Origin: Pseudalkalibacillus sp045920555
Lineage (GTDB): Bacteria; Bacillota; Bacilli; Bacillales; Fictibacillaceae
DNA length: 64,000 nucleotides
Assembly (NCBI RefSeq): GCF_045920555.1
Contig: NZ_CP174509.1
Coordinates: 2,666,001 to 2,730,000 of the forward strand
Reading direction: 5' to 3'
The number at the start of each line of letters is the position of its first letter. Within the stretch, counting starts at the first letter, position 1. Position numbers and translations under genes: made by a program. Below are positions 10,110-20,798 of the stretch, piece by piece. The notes beneath the pieces were generated by a model. That model did no database searches and had not been told where the DNA came from. It saw only the letters and a program-made list of their open reading frames with translations.

Positions 10110-10380
10110 AAACAGCCACTGTGGTCAAACAATTGTCTAAAGGCATAACCAGACTATCAAATGGCTTCGATCAATAGGGCAAAGGATTTTCGTCTCTGCA
10201 GCACGGAAATCGTCAAATTGGCACATAGCGAAGAATGGAGCTGTCCAAATGACCAATGGTCTTATCCAACTGACTGAAGGGTCTGAAGAACTATCGACCC
10301 AATTAAATGAAGCAGCAAGGAAGTCGTCAGGAATCCACACCGATAGTCCCACAACGTCCATGTTTGCCAAGCCTGTTTGA
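10110..10380 (+). pseudogene. YhgE/Pip or MMPL-type membrane protein, internal fragment
   Basis: Joining forward frames across shifts gives heptads of the L-x-x-G type: LSKGITRLSNGFDQ, then NGLIQLTEGSEELSTQLNEA, then TTSMFAKPV. These repeats and the MFA.PV ending are typical of the extracytoplasmic coiled region of YhgE/Pip and some MMPL exporters. Frame changes and stops show decay. The IS4-family element begins about 40 bases downstream. Confidence 0.45.
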
Positions 10381-10417
10381 CTTATTGAATCACTTGTAAA
10401 TTTTATAATCCTGACGC

Positions 10418-11874
10418 TACCCCATACCCATCAAGCTAACACCATTGCATTCCTAGAGTTGACCTGTTTCTCCAAGTTAACCCTTTAAATTACTAAATAA
10501 TGGTATGCCAAATAAGCCCTAAACGGGGTTATTTTTTTACACTATGCTGCATTCTTGTATAAATGGATTTATACTTGCTCAGTTCTCGTTTTTTCCTGCT
10601 GAGTAGCAGCTGCCTCATTTGAAACATGGTAGAGGAGCAGAGGAGGATACCTATTAGTTGACCATATAGGTAACATTCTAATCGCTCTTTTTTGATTTCT
10701 TTACAATGAACCATTTCAAAAAAGGACTTCCATGTTTTAAAAAGTAACTCAATTTGCCAGCGAAGTGAATAAAGATCATGAACATGTCCGGTTGGGACGT
10801 CTTTCTGTGGCGTATTGGTTATGTATACATTAATGGCGCTCAACCGTTTACTTCGTTCTTTCATGACAACCCCTTTCTTTTTTTCCTTTATCGATTGATC
10901 TTTCAACCGTTTTTGGGTTTGTTCTTCCGTAAGTCGGTGGATAATCACTCTAGTCGGCAACTTTTGATACTTGCCAATATAAACATCTGAAATTTCATAG
11001 GTTTGGCCCGGTTTTAATTGATGCATGATCTCTTCCATATCTAATTAAATATACTCGGTTTGCTCTGACCGTTCCATTTTTGAAGTATTCGGGATCAGGA
11101 TTTCTCCGATAAATTCGAGTGTTTAATTTTAAGCGAGAGATATAATAGGCTCCTTTTTCAGCCATTTGATGGAGATCATCCAGATCAAAATATCCTAAAT
11201 CGCGTAAGCATAAATCACCTGTTTGTACCGTTTTTAAACAAGTGGAACCGTAGGTTCGATCATTTTGTTTCCCTGGTCCTGAATGAACGTGAAGGAATTG
11301 GCCACTGAGAAGATCATATTCTAATTGAACCTTTAACCCAGCTGTATGGCTACTGCCTCCAGAGCCTTGATACGTTGAGGCAAATATATCTGGGAGTTGA
11401 AAGGTCGTAGAATCCAAGATTCGTATTCGCTGAAACTGAGAACATAGTGATGAGGAAGAACCTGAGAGGAAAATAGATTTCGTGTAAGCAGGGAAGTTAA
11501 TACATGTCGTAGGAGCCTTACAGCCGAAGGATTAAATCGTTGATTAAGTCCTTCAGGACTTATCAAGACTCCCGTCGAAGATTCTAAACGACTACATAAC
11601 TGTGTTAGGGAAGTACTCGCTACTTTTTGACTTAACCACACGCACAACGCTATTAAATATTTGGCTTGTACTTACTACTCCTTTGGACAAAACCTACCTT
11701 TTGGCCCAGATGTTGGAGAGCTTGTGGAGAAAAAGAACGTTGTAATTCCTGTGAAAAGAGGTAAGTTCGTCTGAAACCATCAAAAACACTATCCTTTCCA
11801 TCCTGTTACAGAAAGAATAGCGTTTTTTTCGGTTTGGGGGTAATAATTTGCATTAACTTGATGGGCATGGGGTA
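10418..11874. mobile_element. IS4-family insertion sequence, inactive
   Basis: The element is about 1457 bp and is bounded by near-perfect 22-bp inverted repeats, 10418-10439 and 11853-11874. Both arms start TACCCCAT, with two differences between them. Inside is one minus-strand transposase reading frame broken by frameshifts. I see no convincing target duplication next to the repeats, so one flank may have been rearranged. A short hairpin with a T run lies between the right repeat and the transposase start. Confidence 0.75.
10529..11800 (-). pseudogene. IS4-family transposase, frameshifted
   Basis: Three overlapping minus-strand frames together give one DDE transposase. From about 11800 it reads RTYLFSQELQRSFSPQALQH, then CVWLSQKVASTSLTQLCSRL, then LDSTTFQLPD with the first catalytic Asp. 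CLRDLGYFDLDDL carries the second Asp. YSLRWQIELLFKTWKS contains the Y-(2)-R-(3)-E-(6)-K signature of IS4 elements and the catalytic Glu. Breaks lie near 11650, 11400 and 11040. All catalytic motifs survive, so the decay is recent. Confidence 0.75.
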
Positions 11875-11905
11875 CAGCCAACATTATGTGGTTATCTTAA
11901 CTTCA

Positions 11906-11941
11906 ATGTGAGAACTATTGGAATATCAATGGTTCTCACAT
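11906..11941. repeat. Strong 36-nt hairpin
   Basis: Perfect 10-bp arms ATGTGAGAAC and GTTCTCACAT enclose a second 4-bp helix (ATTG/CAAT), so nearly the whole segment folds back on itself. There is no T run. It may be a terminator relic or the tip of a mobile-element end. Confidence 0.6.
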
Positions 11942-12294
11942 CATTTACATGTATTCAATGTAACCTTGGTTTAAAAAGTTCAATCATTTTATGGCCATCT
12001 AGCTTCAGTAACGAATCCGTTTATTAAAAAAGAACGGTTAAAACATGCTAAGCCTGTGGCTACAATAATTAAATACGCATTGTCAATCAATAAAATTAGA
12101 AAGACCTGCGTACTAAAAAAACCAGTAAATGAAAAAGATCCATATCCGTACACCAAGAATATGATTCATTCGACTTACTCCAGATATGAGGGTCATCCTC
12201 TTATCCTTATTTTAAACTGCTTCTGTAGTTACTACTGCCTTTACTGCTCAGTAAATCCCTTATAGTCTGCACCTCTACCATGCAGACAAATCAA

Positions 12295-12320
12295 AGGCTG
12301 CCGAGAATTTTCGACAGCCT
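12295..12320 (-). terminator. Hairpin after the GH127 gene
   Basis: Arms AGGCTGCCGA and TCGACAGCCT flank a loop of six bases. The site lies just downstream of the minus-strand GH127 stop. The minus-strand flank is only moderately T-rich. Confidence 0.6.
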
Positions 12321-12344
12321 GAGAACTACTGACTGTTTTGTTTA

Positions 12345-15300
12345 TTAAGAGCCTTTATTTTGCAACGGCCTGACCACAATATAATCCAGTTCATAAAATC
12401 CTTGATCCTTCATGAACATAATCGTATTGGTACCTTTTTTCAAAGGGACCTCTATTTTCGTGGCCATGAAACGCCCCCAGCCTTGTGTGCCTTGATATGT
12501 CAACGAGTGTACTTCGCCATTGACAATCATTTTGCCGGTCGAGGCATTGTATCCATTTCCATTGGCAAACCAAATATCAACATTATAATTTCCCGCTTTA
12601 GGAACAACAACTTGATTGAACTTCACATAGCTTTCGGCAAAATCAATTCCGCCTACATAGCTTCTCCCAGATGCATGGGGTGTGTTCGTTCTTACTTCTG
12701 CACGGGATATGTCGGCTTTTTCCGCTTCATATTTCGCTGCACCCGTATCTGCCAAGCTCTCCGTCACTTCAGGGAAATAGGTGATACGCAGGTTTTGCGC
12801 TCCATATGGAATCAATTCAATATTTTCAGTCGGCTCTGTTGAAAGAATTGGTCCAACAGGCGGTTCGGCTGCTTCTACGTTATTAGCTGCTTTACCCCAT
12901 GTTGGGATTTTTTTCGCTTTAGCTACCAGCTTAACTGGTGTCGTTGCTTGTTCGAACGGATTCTCAGGCATTGGTCCTGTAATCACATCGATGGATTTCT
13001 CTGGATGCTCCCGGTCTATAAGCAAACCGTAGTTCCATGGATTTTCCGCCTTTACACTATACTCATTGAAGCCTAAAGTAGACGCATTGAATCCTGGCAC
13101 TTCAGCAATCGGCTTGTTTTTAACCTGCCAACTCTCATCCATTTGCAGGGAATACACAAGCGGACCGCGTTCAATACCAATGGAATTATTGACCCATGTT
13201 GTCGTTTTCAGCTTCATCGGCACTTGAAGAACCACTTTGTCACCGCTCTTCCATTTTCTGTCGATGCTTACATACTCTCCTGCTTTCACAGCTTTCACAG
13301 GCTCTCCATTCACAGTTACGGTAGGATTAACCGACCATGCCGGAATACGGAGTTTAAGTGGAAACTGCACCTTTTTTGAAGCTGTTATGTCAAATTTGAT
13401 TTGATCTTCAAACGGATAATTTGTGGTCTCATTAATCGTAACGTTTGCATCTTTCAGTTTCACTGATACCTTACTCGGACCGTAGGCAATTACCCCAATG
13501 CCTCCGTCTGCAGACGCTGCCCACATATTCTTCACTAAATATGGCCAGCCCATATGCATATTGAAGCGGCAGCACGGAAAACCAGAAGTTGGCGAAGGCA
13601 TCATACCGTTGGAATAGTTTTGTTTAAAGCCATGATCTGCATAGTTGCTCTCTACTTGATTAGGTAAGGAATAATATTGATGGTTCTTGATTTGCTTATC
13701 CAAAGCTCCCGGAAGAGAGTTGAAGGCGATTTTTTCCAAGGCATCTCCAATCTGCGGATCGCCAAGAATCATCGCAGCTTCCTCATTACTTTGCATCCGC
13801 TCTGTAATGGCGTTCGACTCCCTGTGTGGAAGAAATTCCAGCTAGCATTTCGGTACCGGAGGGCATGCCGGTTATCTGATTATGATTAGATAGATTCTTC
13901 ACTCCCGCCGCAAAAGCATCACGATCGTTTTTGGAATGCGAACGCTGGTAATAAATAGCAGGCATTTTAATAGCTTCATTTACATTAACCGTATGAGTAG
14001 GATGGAAATCATTTCCGAAATCCTGAAACTTATTATTGTTAAACAGGTCTGCAATTGGATAACCCTGTCCTGCCAGCAAATCTGCCAGGTCAAGCAAGAA
14101 CTCGTCACCCGTATGGTTGTACAACCATAAGACAGTATCTATATTATCTCCAACCCGTATTTTCCCCCATTCCCTTAAAGGTTGGGTAGGCAAATGAGCG
14201 GCTTGATACTTAAAATAGTTTGTCATAAACGGAAGAACGCGTTCATCACCTGACGCTTCGTAATAATCTTTCATCGCATAAAGCGCTACCATGCGAGGCC
14301 ACCAATCTTCATTCTTAGACGGACCGAAAAAACCATCCTCACGTTGACTCTCAAAAATGGCGTTAATCCATTTTTGAGAAGTGGCGATGAGATCCTTATC
14401 TTTCAACGTATAAGCAAGAGGAATCAAGCCTTTTAAATAATAAACAGGTCTTTCCCAATCAGATTCTGGTGCTGTGCCTCCAAGCCATGCTGCATCTGTT
14501 CCCAATTCGCTATACAGATCCTCCGCATAACCGGTAGCTCCGTCGCGTTGGAGCTCAAGTTGCTTGAGAAGCCAGCCTTTAGCTTCAACTGAACTAAGAG
14601 GCAGCGGAGTAAACGGTGTCTCAACGAGCGGACTTTTGTTTGCAACAGGTTCTTTGAAGGTTTTGTCAGGTATCACATACGCACTTGCAATTAAATCATC
14701 AAAGAAAGCTTGGGATTGGTGGATTTGCAATCCAACTCCACCTTTAACGTTATGGACTCGACTTTTATCACTATATTTGATGACTGGAGTGCGAGTATTG
14801 TTTACGTAGACCTTAATCGTATTTTTGCTGGTTACGACTTTCAGATGGTAAAACTTATTCGGATCGATACTATTAAACACTTTCGATGTTTTCAGGACAT
14901 GCAGCTTGTTGTTTTTCATTTGATTAAGAGTTACTTTTCCATCGCCGCTTATTCCAGCATAAAAGCCGCGTACATTGGCTTTTTTCGGGGAAACGTTCTT
15001 CATTCCGAATAGAAGACCTGCGTCTCCATTTCCTGTATCCGCAGACAGTTTTACATTAGCTTCCAAAGTCAGGTCTTCGAACTGCATATCCTTAGCGAGA
15101 ATTTTATGGTTCTCACCCTTATTGACCTTTAGGGAACCTGACACTAATCTCCAACTACCATCAACGATATTCCATGAGTCAATAGTCTGCTCTGGAGCAA
15201 AGTCGAACTTATCTAAGAATAAACTGCTGCCATCCATAGTATTAGCCATGAAGTTATCATAAGTTGGCTGGGAATTGTAAATTCTAACTCCGATATCCCC

Positions 15301-15855
15301 TTCTGTATAAGTACTATCGGTTTGTTCAAGCACCAGGTCATTATTCATATAGACTTGAATTTTGTCGCCAACAGCAGTCACCTTTAAATGATAGGAAGTA
15401 TTTGGCTCTATTGTAACCGCAGACCGTTTCAATTCGTTCCAGTTGTTGTCCATACGCCCTAGAAACACAGACCCGGTTCCATTAGCTGTCACTCCAGCGT
15501 AGTAGCCTTTGACATTGTCAGTACCTGGTACAGCGCTATTAACCCGAAATAATACCCCTGCATCACCATTCTGGTCTGCAAGGCTGATATCGGTCTCCAA
15601 AGAAAAGTCTTTAACAGTTGTGTTATTTACGATAGCTTTAAATCCAGCTCCTTTACTTACAGTCAACTTTCCTGAATCGATTGACCACGGACCTTCGATC
15701 ACATTCCATTTATCATTGATTACTGTTTTATCGAAATGATCCGAGAAATAATTGTGGATTTCTTTACTCTCGGCTCCTTGAGCAGAAAACGGGAAAACAA
15801 TCGATACAAATAAAGTCAGAATAAGAAACTGAACAATCGTTACTTTGCCTTTCAA
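12345..15855 (-). pseudogene. Secreted GH127-type beta-L-arabinofuranosidase, frameshifted
   Basis: Two minus-strand frames (15864-13786 and 13796-12345) overlap and form one protein of about 1170 residues. The likely start is the TTG at 15855, five bases after AGAGAGGTGA; a GTG three codons earlier overlaps that site. A signal peptide ends FSAQGA. Two LamG/DUF1080-like beta domains follow, then the GH127 (DUF1680) alpha-barrel. The Cys pair of GH127 enzymes is visible in TSGFPCCRFNMH. The C-terminus is a carbohydrate-binding module (YEAEKADISRAEV). The break falls at QGVE/AITERMQS, where a deletion within an expected GVELCA-type motif would explain the shift. If the shift is real the catalytic Cys is lost; a sequencing error is possible. 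Confidence 0.8.
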
Positions 15856-16009
15856 TGAATTCACCTCTCTTTATTTGTTATTCAAATAAACACTATTACT
15901 CTTACAGGTATCAAAGCACCATTCTCTTAAATTGGCTCTTACGTTCCATCACCTCCCACCTCCATTCATAAAATTAAATTGAAAATACTTGTCTAAAAGA
16001 TTAATAAGT

Positions 16010-16606
16010 TTACTGCTCAGCAAGACTACCAATCTTCTCAGCCAGCTTTAGCGGGTCCACCAAATGAAACGTATCGACAATATATCCTTCTTTATCGATT
16101 AAGAACATAGTAGGCAGCGAATGAAGTTCATAAAGATCAGCCGCGTGCTTATACTCATCTAGCAAAATCGGGTATTGTAGTTTGTTTTTCGTAATGAAAG
16201 CCTTAATATTTTCGGGCTGTTCTTCCGTTGTTACATTAATTCCATAGAAATCGATTTGATTCTTATACTTCTCATAGAGCTTTCTCAGCTCCAAAGCTTC
16301 GACCGAGCATGCATCACACCAGCTCGCCCAAAAATTCAAGACGATCGGTTTTGTACTTTTTCCTCCGATTGAAACATAGGAGGAATCATCAAGTGATTTC
16401 AATGTAAATGAAGGTGCTTTGACGCCAGTTGATTTCCGCACTTCGCTGGAATGCGCCTGACTTACGATTCTTTCCAAAGCTTTCGCATCTAAACTCTTAA
16501 CCTCACCTATATCTGCCCTGTCGGCTGCTAATTTGTTTACGGCCTGGAAAGTGGCAAAGAATACAATGAGTAAGATGGCAATACATAGCCATATGTTTTT
16601 TTTCAT
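16010..16606 (-). CDS. TlpA/ResA-like membrane-anchored thioredoxin
   Basis: The protein has 198 residues and a single N-terminal membrane anchor (about 5-22), with the rest outside the membrane. The thioredoxin fold starts near GVKAPSFTLKSLDD. The active site is WCDAC, with Cys97 and Cys100, in the context NFWASWCDACSVEA. The cis-Pro loop is LHSLPTMFLIDKEG. Family knowledge: ResA/TlpA proteins reduce disulfides outside the membrane, for instance in cytochrome c maturation. The neighbouring GH127 enzyme carries a Cys nucleophile and works outside the cell, so a role in keeping its cysteines reduced is conceivable, but this is only an inference from position. Confidence 0.85.
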   Translation of the reverse strand: MKKNIWLCIAILLIVFFATFQAVNKLAADRADIGEVKSLDAKALERIVSQAHSSEVRKSTGVKAPSFTLKSLDDSSYVSIGGKSTKPIVLNFWASWCDACSVEALELRKLYEKYKNQIDFYGINVTTEEQPENIKAFITKNKLQYPILLDEYKHAADLYELHSLPTMFLIDKEGYIVDTFHLVDPLKLAEKIGSLAEQ

Positions 16607-17063
16607 AAAAAAACCTTCCTTTTCTTCTCTGAAATGCCAGCGCTATCAATTAATTATTTAGCGAATAATTCTATCGTAAATGATCTCACACTGTCTGTAT
16701 TTCCAATATTCAAATATTTTTTGTGATTTTCGGCAGAGAATAAAAATTATCTTTTTGGGAGCCCCTATATTTCTAGTGACAGGGTAATTGCTCTAGCCCT
16801 CAGGATTCTTTCAATAAAAAAATAATTATTAGCCATTTTCTGATCGTCTTACGATCCCTCCCTAGTTCTTCGGCAATTAGCAGTGGAGAATCCTTCAACT
16901 AAAGAAGTTATAGGCGTAATCCTAGTTGATTTAAAACTTGATTCATGAAAAACGTGACCAGAACCACCTCACTTGAATTATGGCAATGATAGTAATGAAC
17001 ATTAAAATAATTATGGGAACGGCTAGTAGAATAAGAAAAATAATCTTCAACAATCGGGCGCAA
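16607..17063 (+). other. Intergenic stretch and 5' exon of the group II intron
   Basis: No intact gene was found. The minus strand from about 17045 to 16945 encodes a hydrophobic peptide (LAVPIIILMFITIIAIIQV) that ends at a stop, possibly the remains of a membrane protein. The last bases are the intron's binding sites: CAATC (17051-17055) and GCGCAA (17058-17063). Confidence 0.4.
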
Positions 17064-17191
17064 GTGCGGCTGAGCTTAGGTCGTATCATATAACGGGTGG
17101 GATTCCCGTCGAGTAAGAACTAGCCATTCGCTCGTAGCGAGTCTTGGAGGACTAAAGGTAACTTTAGTCTTTAAGCGTAGACAGTGAGGTG

Positions 17192-18026
17192 GAGCAGCCG
17201 TCAAGGCTGAAAATCTGATGGAGTGAAAGTCTCCTGTCATCAATTGGTCGATTCAGATGACTAGCATATCCAATGCGTGGGGAGGTAACAAACCACGTTC
17301 TGCTTGGAAGTAGAAGTCACGGCGGCCTGTTCTACACAGAGAGAACAGGGTCGGAACAGTCTGCGTGGCGAGCAAACACAGAGGCCAGAAGGCTTTAACG
17401 AATACTGCAGTTCCGAAATCTACGCCCCTCATTAGAAGCTGTTGGAGGGATTATTGCTTAGCGTCGACCTTTGTCTTGCGAGGGAAGACCGATGTCCTAC
17501 AGGAAGAAACGATCAAAAGCACTGTAGGAGCAGCCGGGATATGGGTTCTAGCATCTGTGGAAAGATTTTCAGAGATAACGACGGGAAGGTCCTACTTCAA
17601 ATTGAGAAGGTACTTATCAATAAAGACTTTCCATATAAGAGGCAAAATAGAAAATGGAAAGATGATCTAGGACTGGCGCATGAGGTCGTAGTAGCTATGA
17701 GGGAAGAGTAATGTCTTCTTAAGTATAAGTAAATTATACTCCTAATCAAGGTAACACCTCTGATAGGGCAAAGGACCTCTGGGCACTTGGGAAGTTCGAA
17801 CATTATAGACACTGAGCTATGCAGTATGTTCAGAACTAGCTTACTAGTAAACCTACAAACGATGGGGGAATATGTGTACCAACATTTAAGCCTGCGGTTG
17901 TATGGGAAGGCTTGTATGTGATTACCAAGGTCAGAACCGGACTCGGGAAATCCGACCGTCCGGGATCGTAGGGGGGCTATAGGAAACGTGATTCAACTTA
18001 ATGCGCGCGCCTATTTTCTACCCGAC
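17192..18026 (+). ncRNA. Nested structured element R1 (copy 1), inside intron domain I
   Basis: This 835-nt block has a diverged second copy at 21527-22379. Both begin GAGCAGCCGTCAAGGCTG. Blocks shared almost unchanged include CCAGAAGG..TTTAACGAATA near 17390, GATAACGACGGGAAGGTCC near 17575, GCAAAGGACCTCTGGGCAC near 17768 and a 34-nt hairpin at 17934-17967. The open frames here are not shared with copy 2, so it is non-coding. A helix near the 3' end (ATAGG/CCTAT) covaries with copy 2 (TCAGG/CCTGA). The end, TTCTACCCGAC, resembles the host intron's own 3' end, TTCTACTCGAC. The best guess is an ORF-less, group-II-like intron nested in domain I. It lacks a GTGYG start and an AGC triad, so its class is unresolved. 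Confidence 0.6.
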
Positions 18027-18408
18027 AGCGGGCCGAAAGCCAACTGGTTGAAGGGATTGAGCTCCATAATGATTGTAAGTCGAGAGGGCTGATGCTTTTT
18101 GCGCTGCAGAAAGCTACATTTTACCTTTCGTTAAGGCAAGAAGGGTAAAACCTCTCTGGAGTCATAGACCTTGGCACGTTATACATTGATATGATACGGC
18201 AACTCAGGAGACCCTACCGGTCTTTTCTTTTTTTTAGAAGAGTATGGTGTACAAGCGATAAAAAGCAAGGAAACCAAATGCCGATGTAGGGAGTCGGATA
18301 GCAGCGTAGTACCAATGAAGTTGGGTAATGCCGATGGAGGAAAGGCTGCTACCTAGTTTTCACCCTTACTAGGGACACATTTACTACACACAGAGGTAGG
18401 TATTTTAA

Positions 18409-19043
18409 ATGGAAACAAAACTACTAAGGATAGCAGAATTAGCAAAGTCTGATCCTAAAATGGAATTTAAATCGCTAGCACATCTATTAAATAAGCAAGC
18501 ACTAGCTCAATGTCATCATGGATTACCCAATAGGAAAGCATCAGGGATCAACGGTACAACTAAAGAGCAATACAGTGAAAATTTAGAAGAAAACATAGAG
18601 GAGTTAGTAAGTAGACTTAAAAGTAAAAGTTATCGTCCTGTTCCAGTAAGGAGAATGTATATTCCCAAGCTCAATTCAAACAAGAAAAGACCATTAGGAA
18701 TACCGGAACATGAGGACAAGGTTGTGCAAAAAGGCATTACGAAGATACTAAATACCCTCTATGAAAATGATTTTCTAGACTGTTCCTTTGGGTTTCGTCC
18801 AAACCGTAGTTGTCATGATGCTTTGAAAATACTGAACTTCTATATTGAAAAGAGATCTGTAAATTATGTAGTAGATGTCGATATTAAAGGATTCTTTGAC
18901 AACGTTGACCACAAGTGGATGATGGAGTTCTTAAAACTGCGAATTGCTGACCCCAACCTACTAAGAATAATGGGTAGGTTTCTTAAAGGTGGATACATGG
19001 AGGAAGGGAAGAAATACAAAACAGACAATGGCACACCGCAAGG
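18409..19043 (+). pseudogene. Group II intron reverse transcriptase, N-terminal half
   Basis: The ORF starts at 18409 and gives about 211 intron-coded residues before the IS junction. RT motifs are visible: MYIPKLNSNKKRPLGIPEHE (RT1-2), CSFGFRPNRSCHDAL (RT3) and VVDVDIKGFFDNVDH (RT4). The frame enters the IS element after NGTPQG and ends there with foreign residues. The rest of the protein resumes in frame at 20799-21497. The intact protein would have been about 440 residues. Known role of the family: splicing cofactor and reverse transcriptase for retrohoming. Confidence 0.85.
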
Positions 19044-20798
19044 GAGACCTCCGAAAAAAGATCCCAAAAATACCCCCCGGTAGTATATAATAATATTATA
19101 AGGAGTTTTCAGGGGGGATTTCAGTGCTTAGAAAGGCGAATTCTAAACAACTTTCAGCATTCGACCAGTATTATTATGACAAAACCGTTCCGCAAGATCA
19201 TTTATTACGCCAAATCGATGAAACAGTGGATCTTTCTTTCATTCGTGAAATGCTTTTGGAGCGATATTCTGATAATCGTGGAAGGCCGGCAGAAGAGCCT
19301 GAATTTATGTTTAAAATTTGTCTTTTAGAGTATCTATATAATCTCTCCGACCCTCAAGTTATTGAACACATTCGTGTCAATTTAGCTTACCGTTGGTTTC
19401 TCGGGCTAAACCTTGATGATGAATTACCAGATGATACGACAATCAGTTATTTTCGTGTAAACCGTGTAGGACTTGATAAGTTCAATGAAATCTTTCAATG
19501 TCTTGTAGACCAATGTATTGAACAGGGTCTAATTGAAGCCCAACCGAAACGAGCTATCGTTGATTCCACCCATATTATTGCAGATGTAGCCATTCCGACA
19601 TGGCTTACTTTAGTTCGTCAAGCTTTGGAAAAAGTAATTAGCGAAGTAAAAATGACCGATGAATCAAAAGCCAGCGATTTTCAACAGCGTTATAAACAGC
19701 TTTGGGAAGAGTTGAAAGGAAAAACCCGTGATGAAAAATTACCTCACGTTTTAGAGCTTGCCACAGAGCTTGTGGAATTTGCAGACCCCTTACTAACATC
19801 AGATAGTCAAGATTCGTCGGCTATTACGATGTTAAAAAAAATCATTTCAGATCGTAAGGATACGGCGAAAGATCGCATAATAAGTGTTGTTGATCCAGAA
19901 GCGAGAACCGGGCATAAATCCGATATGCGCAAAATACAAGGGTACAAAGATCATATTATGATTGATGAAGAAAGTGAAATTATCACCGCGGTGAAAGTCA
20001 CCCCGGCCAATGCAGAAGATGGAGATCAGCTCGTTGACTTGGTTACCCAATTTCAAGAAAAACATCATGTGCTGCCTGCCGAGTTATCTGCAGATAAAGG
20101 GTATTGGTTTGGAAAAAACCTCCGGTTTTTACACGAAAACAATGTCCAGGCTCACATTAGTTGGATGAAAACGAAACAACATAATTCTGGTCTATTTAGC
20201 CCCGAAGACTTTGAATTTGATGTAGATAAAATGCAGGTAACCTGTCCAAACGGAATAGTCAGTACCAAGTATAGAGACCGTACAAAAAAGAGAGATAATA
20301 GAAAAGGATACGAATTTACATTCACAAAAACCCAGTGCCGAGATTGTCCATTGCGTTCTCAATGTACAAAGAGTAAAAGCGTGCGAAATGTATTTATCAG
20401 TGAATACTTTTTTGATTTGAAAAGAGGACGAGAACACTACCGGACTGATCAATATAAAGAAGCAAGGCAAAATCGGTGGTTGATTGAACGCCGCCATGCA
20501 GACAAGGTAAAAAATCATGGATTACGGCGTAGCCGGTATCGCGGTACAGAAAGAACCGGGATTCATTCACTGATGAGCACAATCGCCTCAAACATAAAAA
20601 GGATGAGTAAACTCATTGGACAAAAACAATCACGGGAGAAGTCTGCCTGTTTGACCACTTCATAAACAAAAAAGATCGAAAGCAAAGGAATGTTTGCCTT
20701 GAAAACGCTCAACTGAACCAACATTCAAGCCCTATGAGCTTCACGTCATCCATTTTATGTAAAATCCTATTTTTTTACTCCGTTTTTTCGGAGGTCTC
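19044..20798 (+). mobile_element. IS1182-family insertion sequence, complete
   Basis: The element is 1755 bp, with perfect 16-bp terminal inverted repeats (GAGACCTCCGAAAAAA and its complement). It is flanked by a 5-bp direct repeat CAAGG at 19039-19043 and 20799-20803. Removing the element and one CAAGG restores the reverse transcriptase reading through Q-G-G-V-I-S-P. The ends and transposase are intact, so it probably arrived recently and may be active. Confidence 0.92.
19124..20665 (+). CDS. IS1182-family transposase
   Basis: The protein has 513 residues, starting at a GTG behind AGGGGGGA. The N-terminal part (KANSKQLSAFDQYYYDKTVP) and LLERYSDNRGRPAEEPEFM are typical of the family. The DDE catalytic core follows: AIVDSTHI carries the first Asp, ELSADKGYW the second, and NRWLIERRHADKVKNHGLRR probably the Glu. 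A Cys-rich zinc-like segment (CRDCPLRSQC) lies before it, as usual in this family. No frameshifts are visible. It is oriented like the host intron. Confidence 0.92.
   Translation: MLRKANSKQLSAFDQYYYDKTVPQDHLLRQIDETVDLSFIREMLLERYSDNRGRPAEEPEFMFKICLLEYLYNLSDPQVIEHIRVNLAYRWFLGLNLDDELPDDTTISYFRVNRVGLDKFNEIFQCLVDQCIEQGLIEAQPKRAIVDSTHIIADVAIPTWLTLVRQALEKVISEVKMTDESKASDFQQRYKQLWEELKGKTRDEKLPHVLELATELVEFADPLLTSDSQDSSAITMLKKIISDRKDTAKDRIISVVDPEARTGHKSDMRKIQGYKDHIMIDEESEIITAVKVTPANAEDGDQLVDLVTQFQEKHHVLPAELSADKGYWFGKNLRFLHENNVQAHISWMKTKQHNSGLFSPEDFEFDVDKMQVTCPNGIVSTKYRDRTKKRDNRKGYEFTFTKTQCRDCPLRSQCTKSKSVRNVFISEYFFDLKRGREHYRTDQYKEARQNRWLIERRHADKVKNHGLRRSRYRGTERTGIHSLMSTIASNIKRMSKLIGQKQSREKSACLTTS

Larger units (their letters stand above)
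11875..12344 (+). other. Intergenic stretch beside the IS4 element
   Basis: A 69-codon forward ORF (12056-12265) has no ribosome site and no recognisable motif, and I do not consider it a gene. An open stretch just before it (LASVTNPFIKKERLKHAKPV) may be decayed coding sequence. The hairpin at 11906-11941 and the terminator at 12295-12320 are listed separately. Confidence 0.4.

Noticed and set aside
12056..12265. 69-codon plus-strand ORF
   Set aside because: There is no ribosome site, the composition is odd, and no motif or neighbour supports it.
12360..12842. 160-codon plus-strand ORF
   Set aside because: It lies entirely opposite the GH127 coding sequence, has no ribosome site and shows no protein motif.
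16945..17045. Hydrophobic minus-strand peptide before the intron as a gene
   Set aside because: It has no start or ribosome site and stops after about 35 codons; at most it is a remnant.
17365..17711. Two overlapping plus-strand ORFs of about 100 codons
   Set aside because: They fall in element R1, are not kept open in R2, and the conserved blocks there behave as structured RNA.
17192..18026. R1 as a group I intron or as OLE/GOLLD/ROOL RNA
   Set aside because: No group I core sequences were recognised, and I could not match the large ornate RNAs from memory. The 3' end fits group II better. A covariance-model search would decide.
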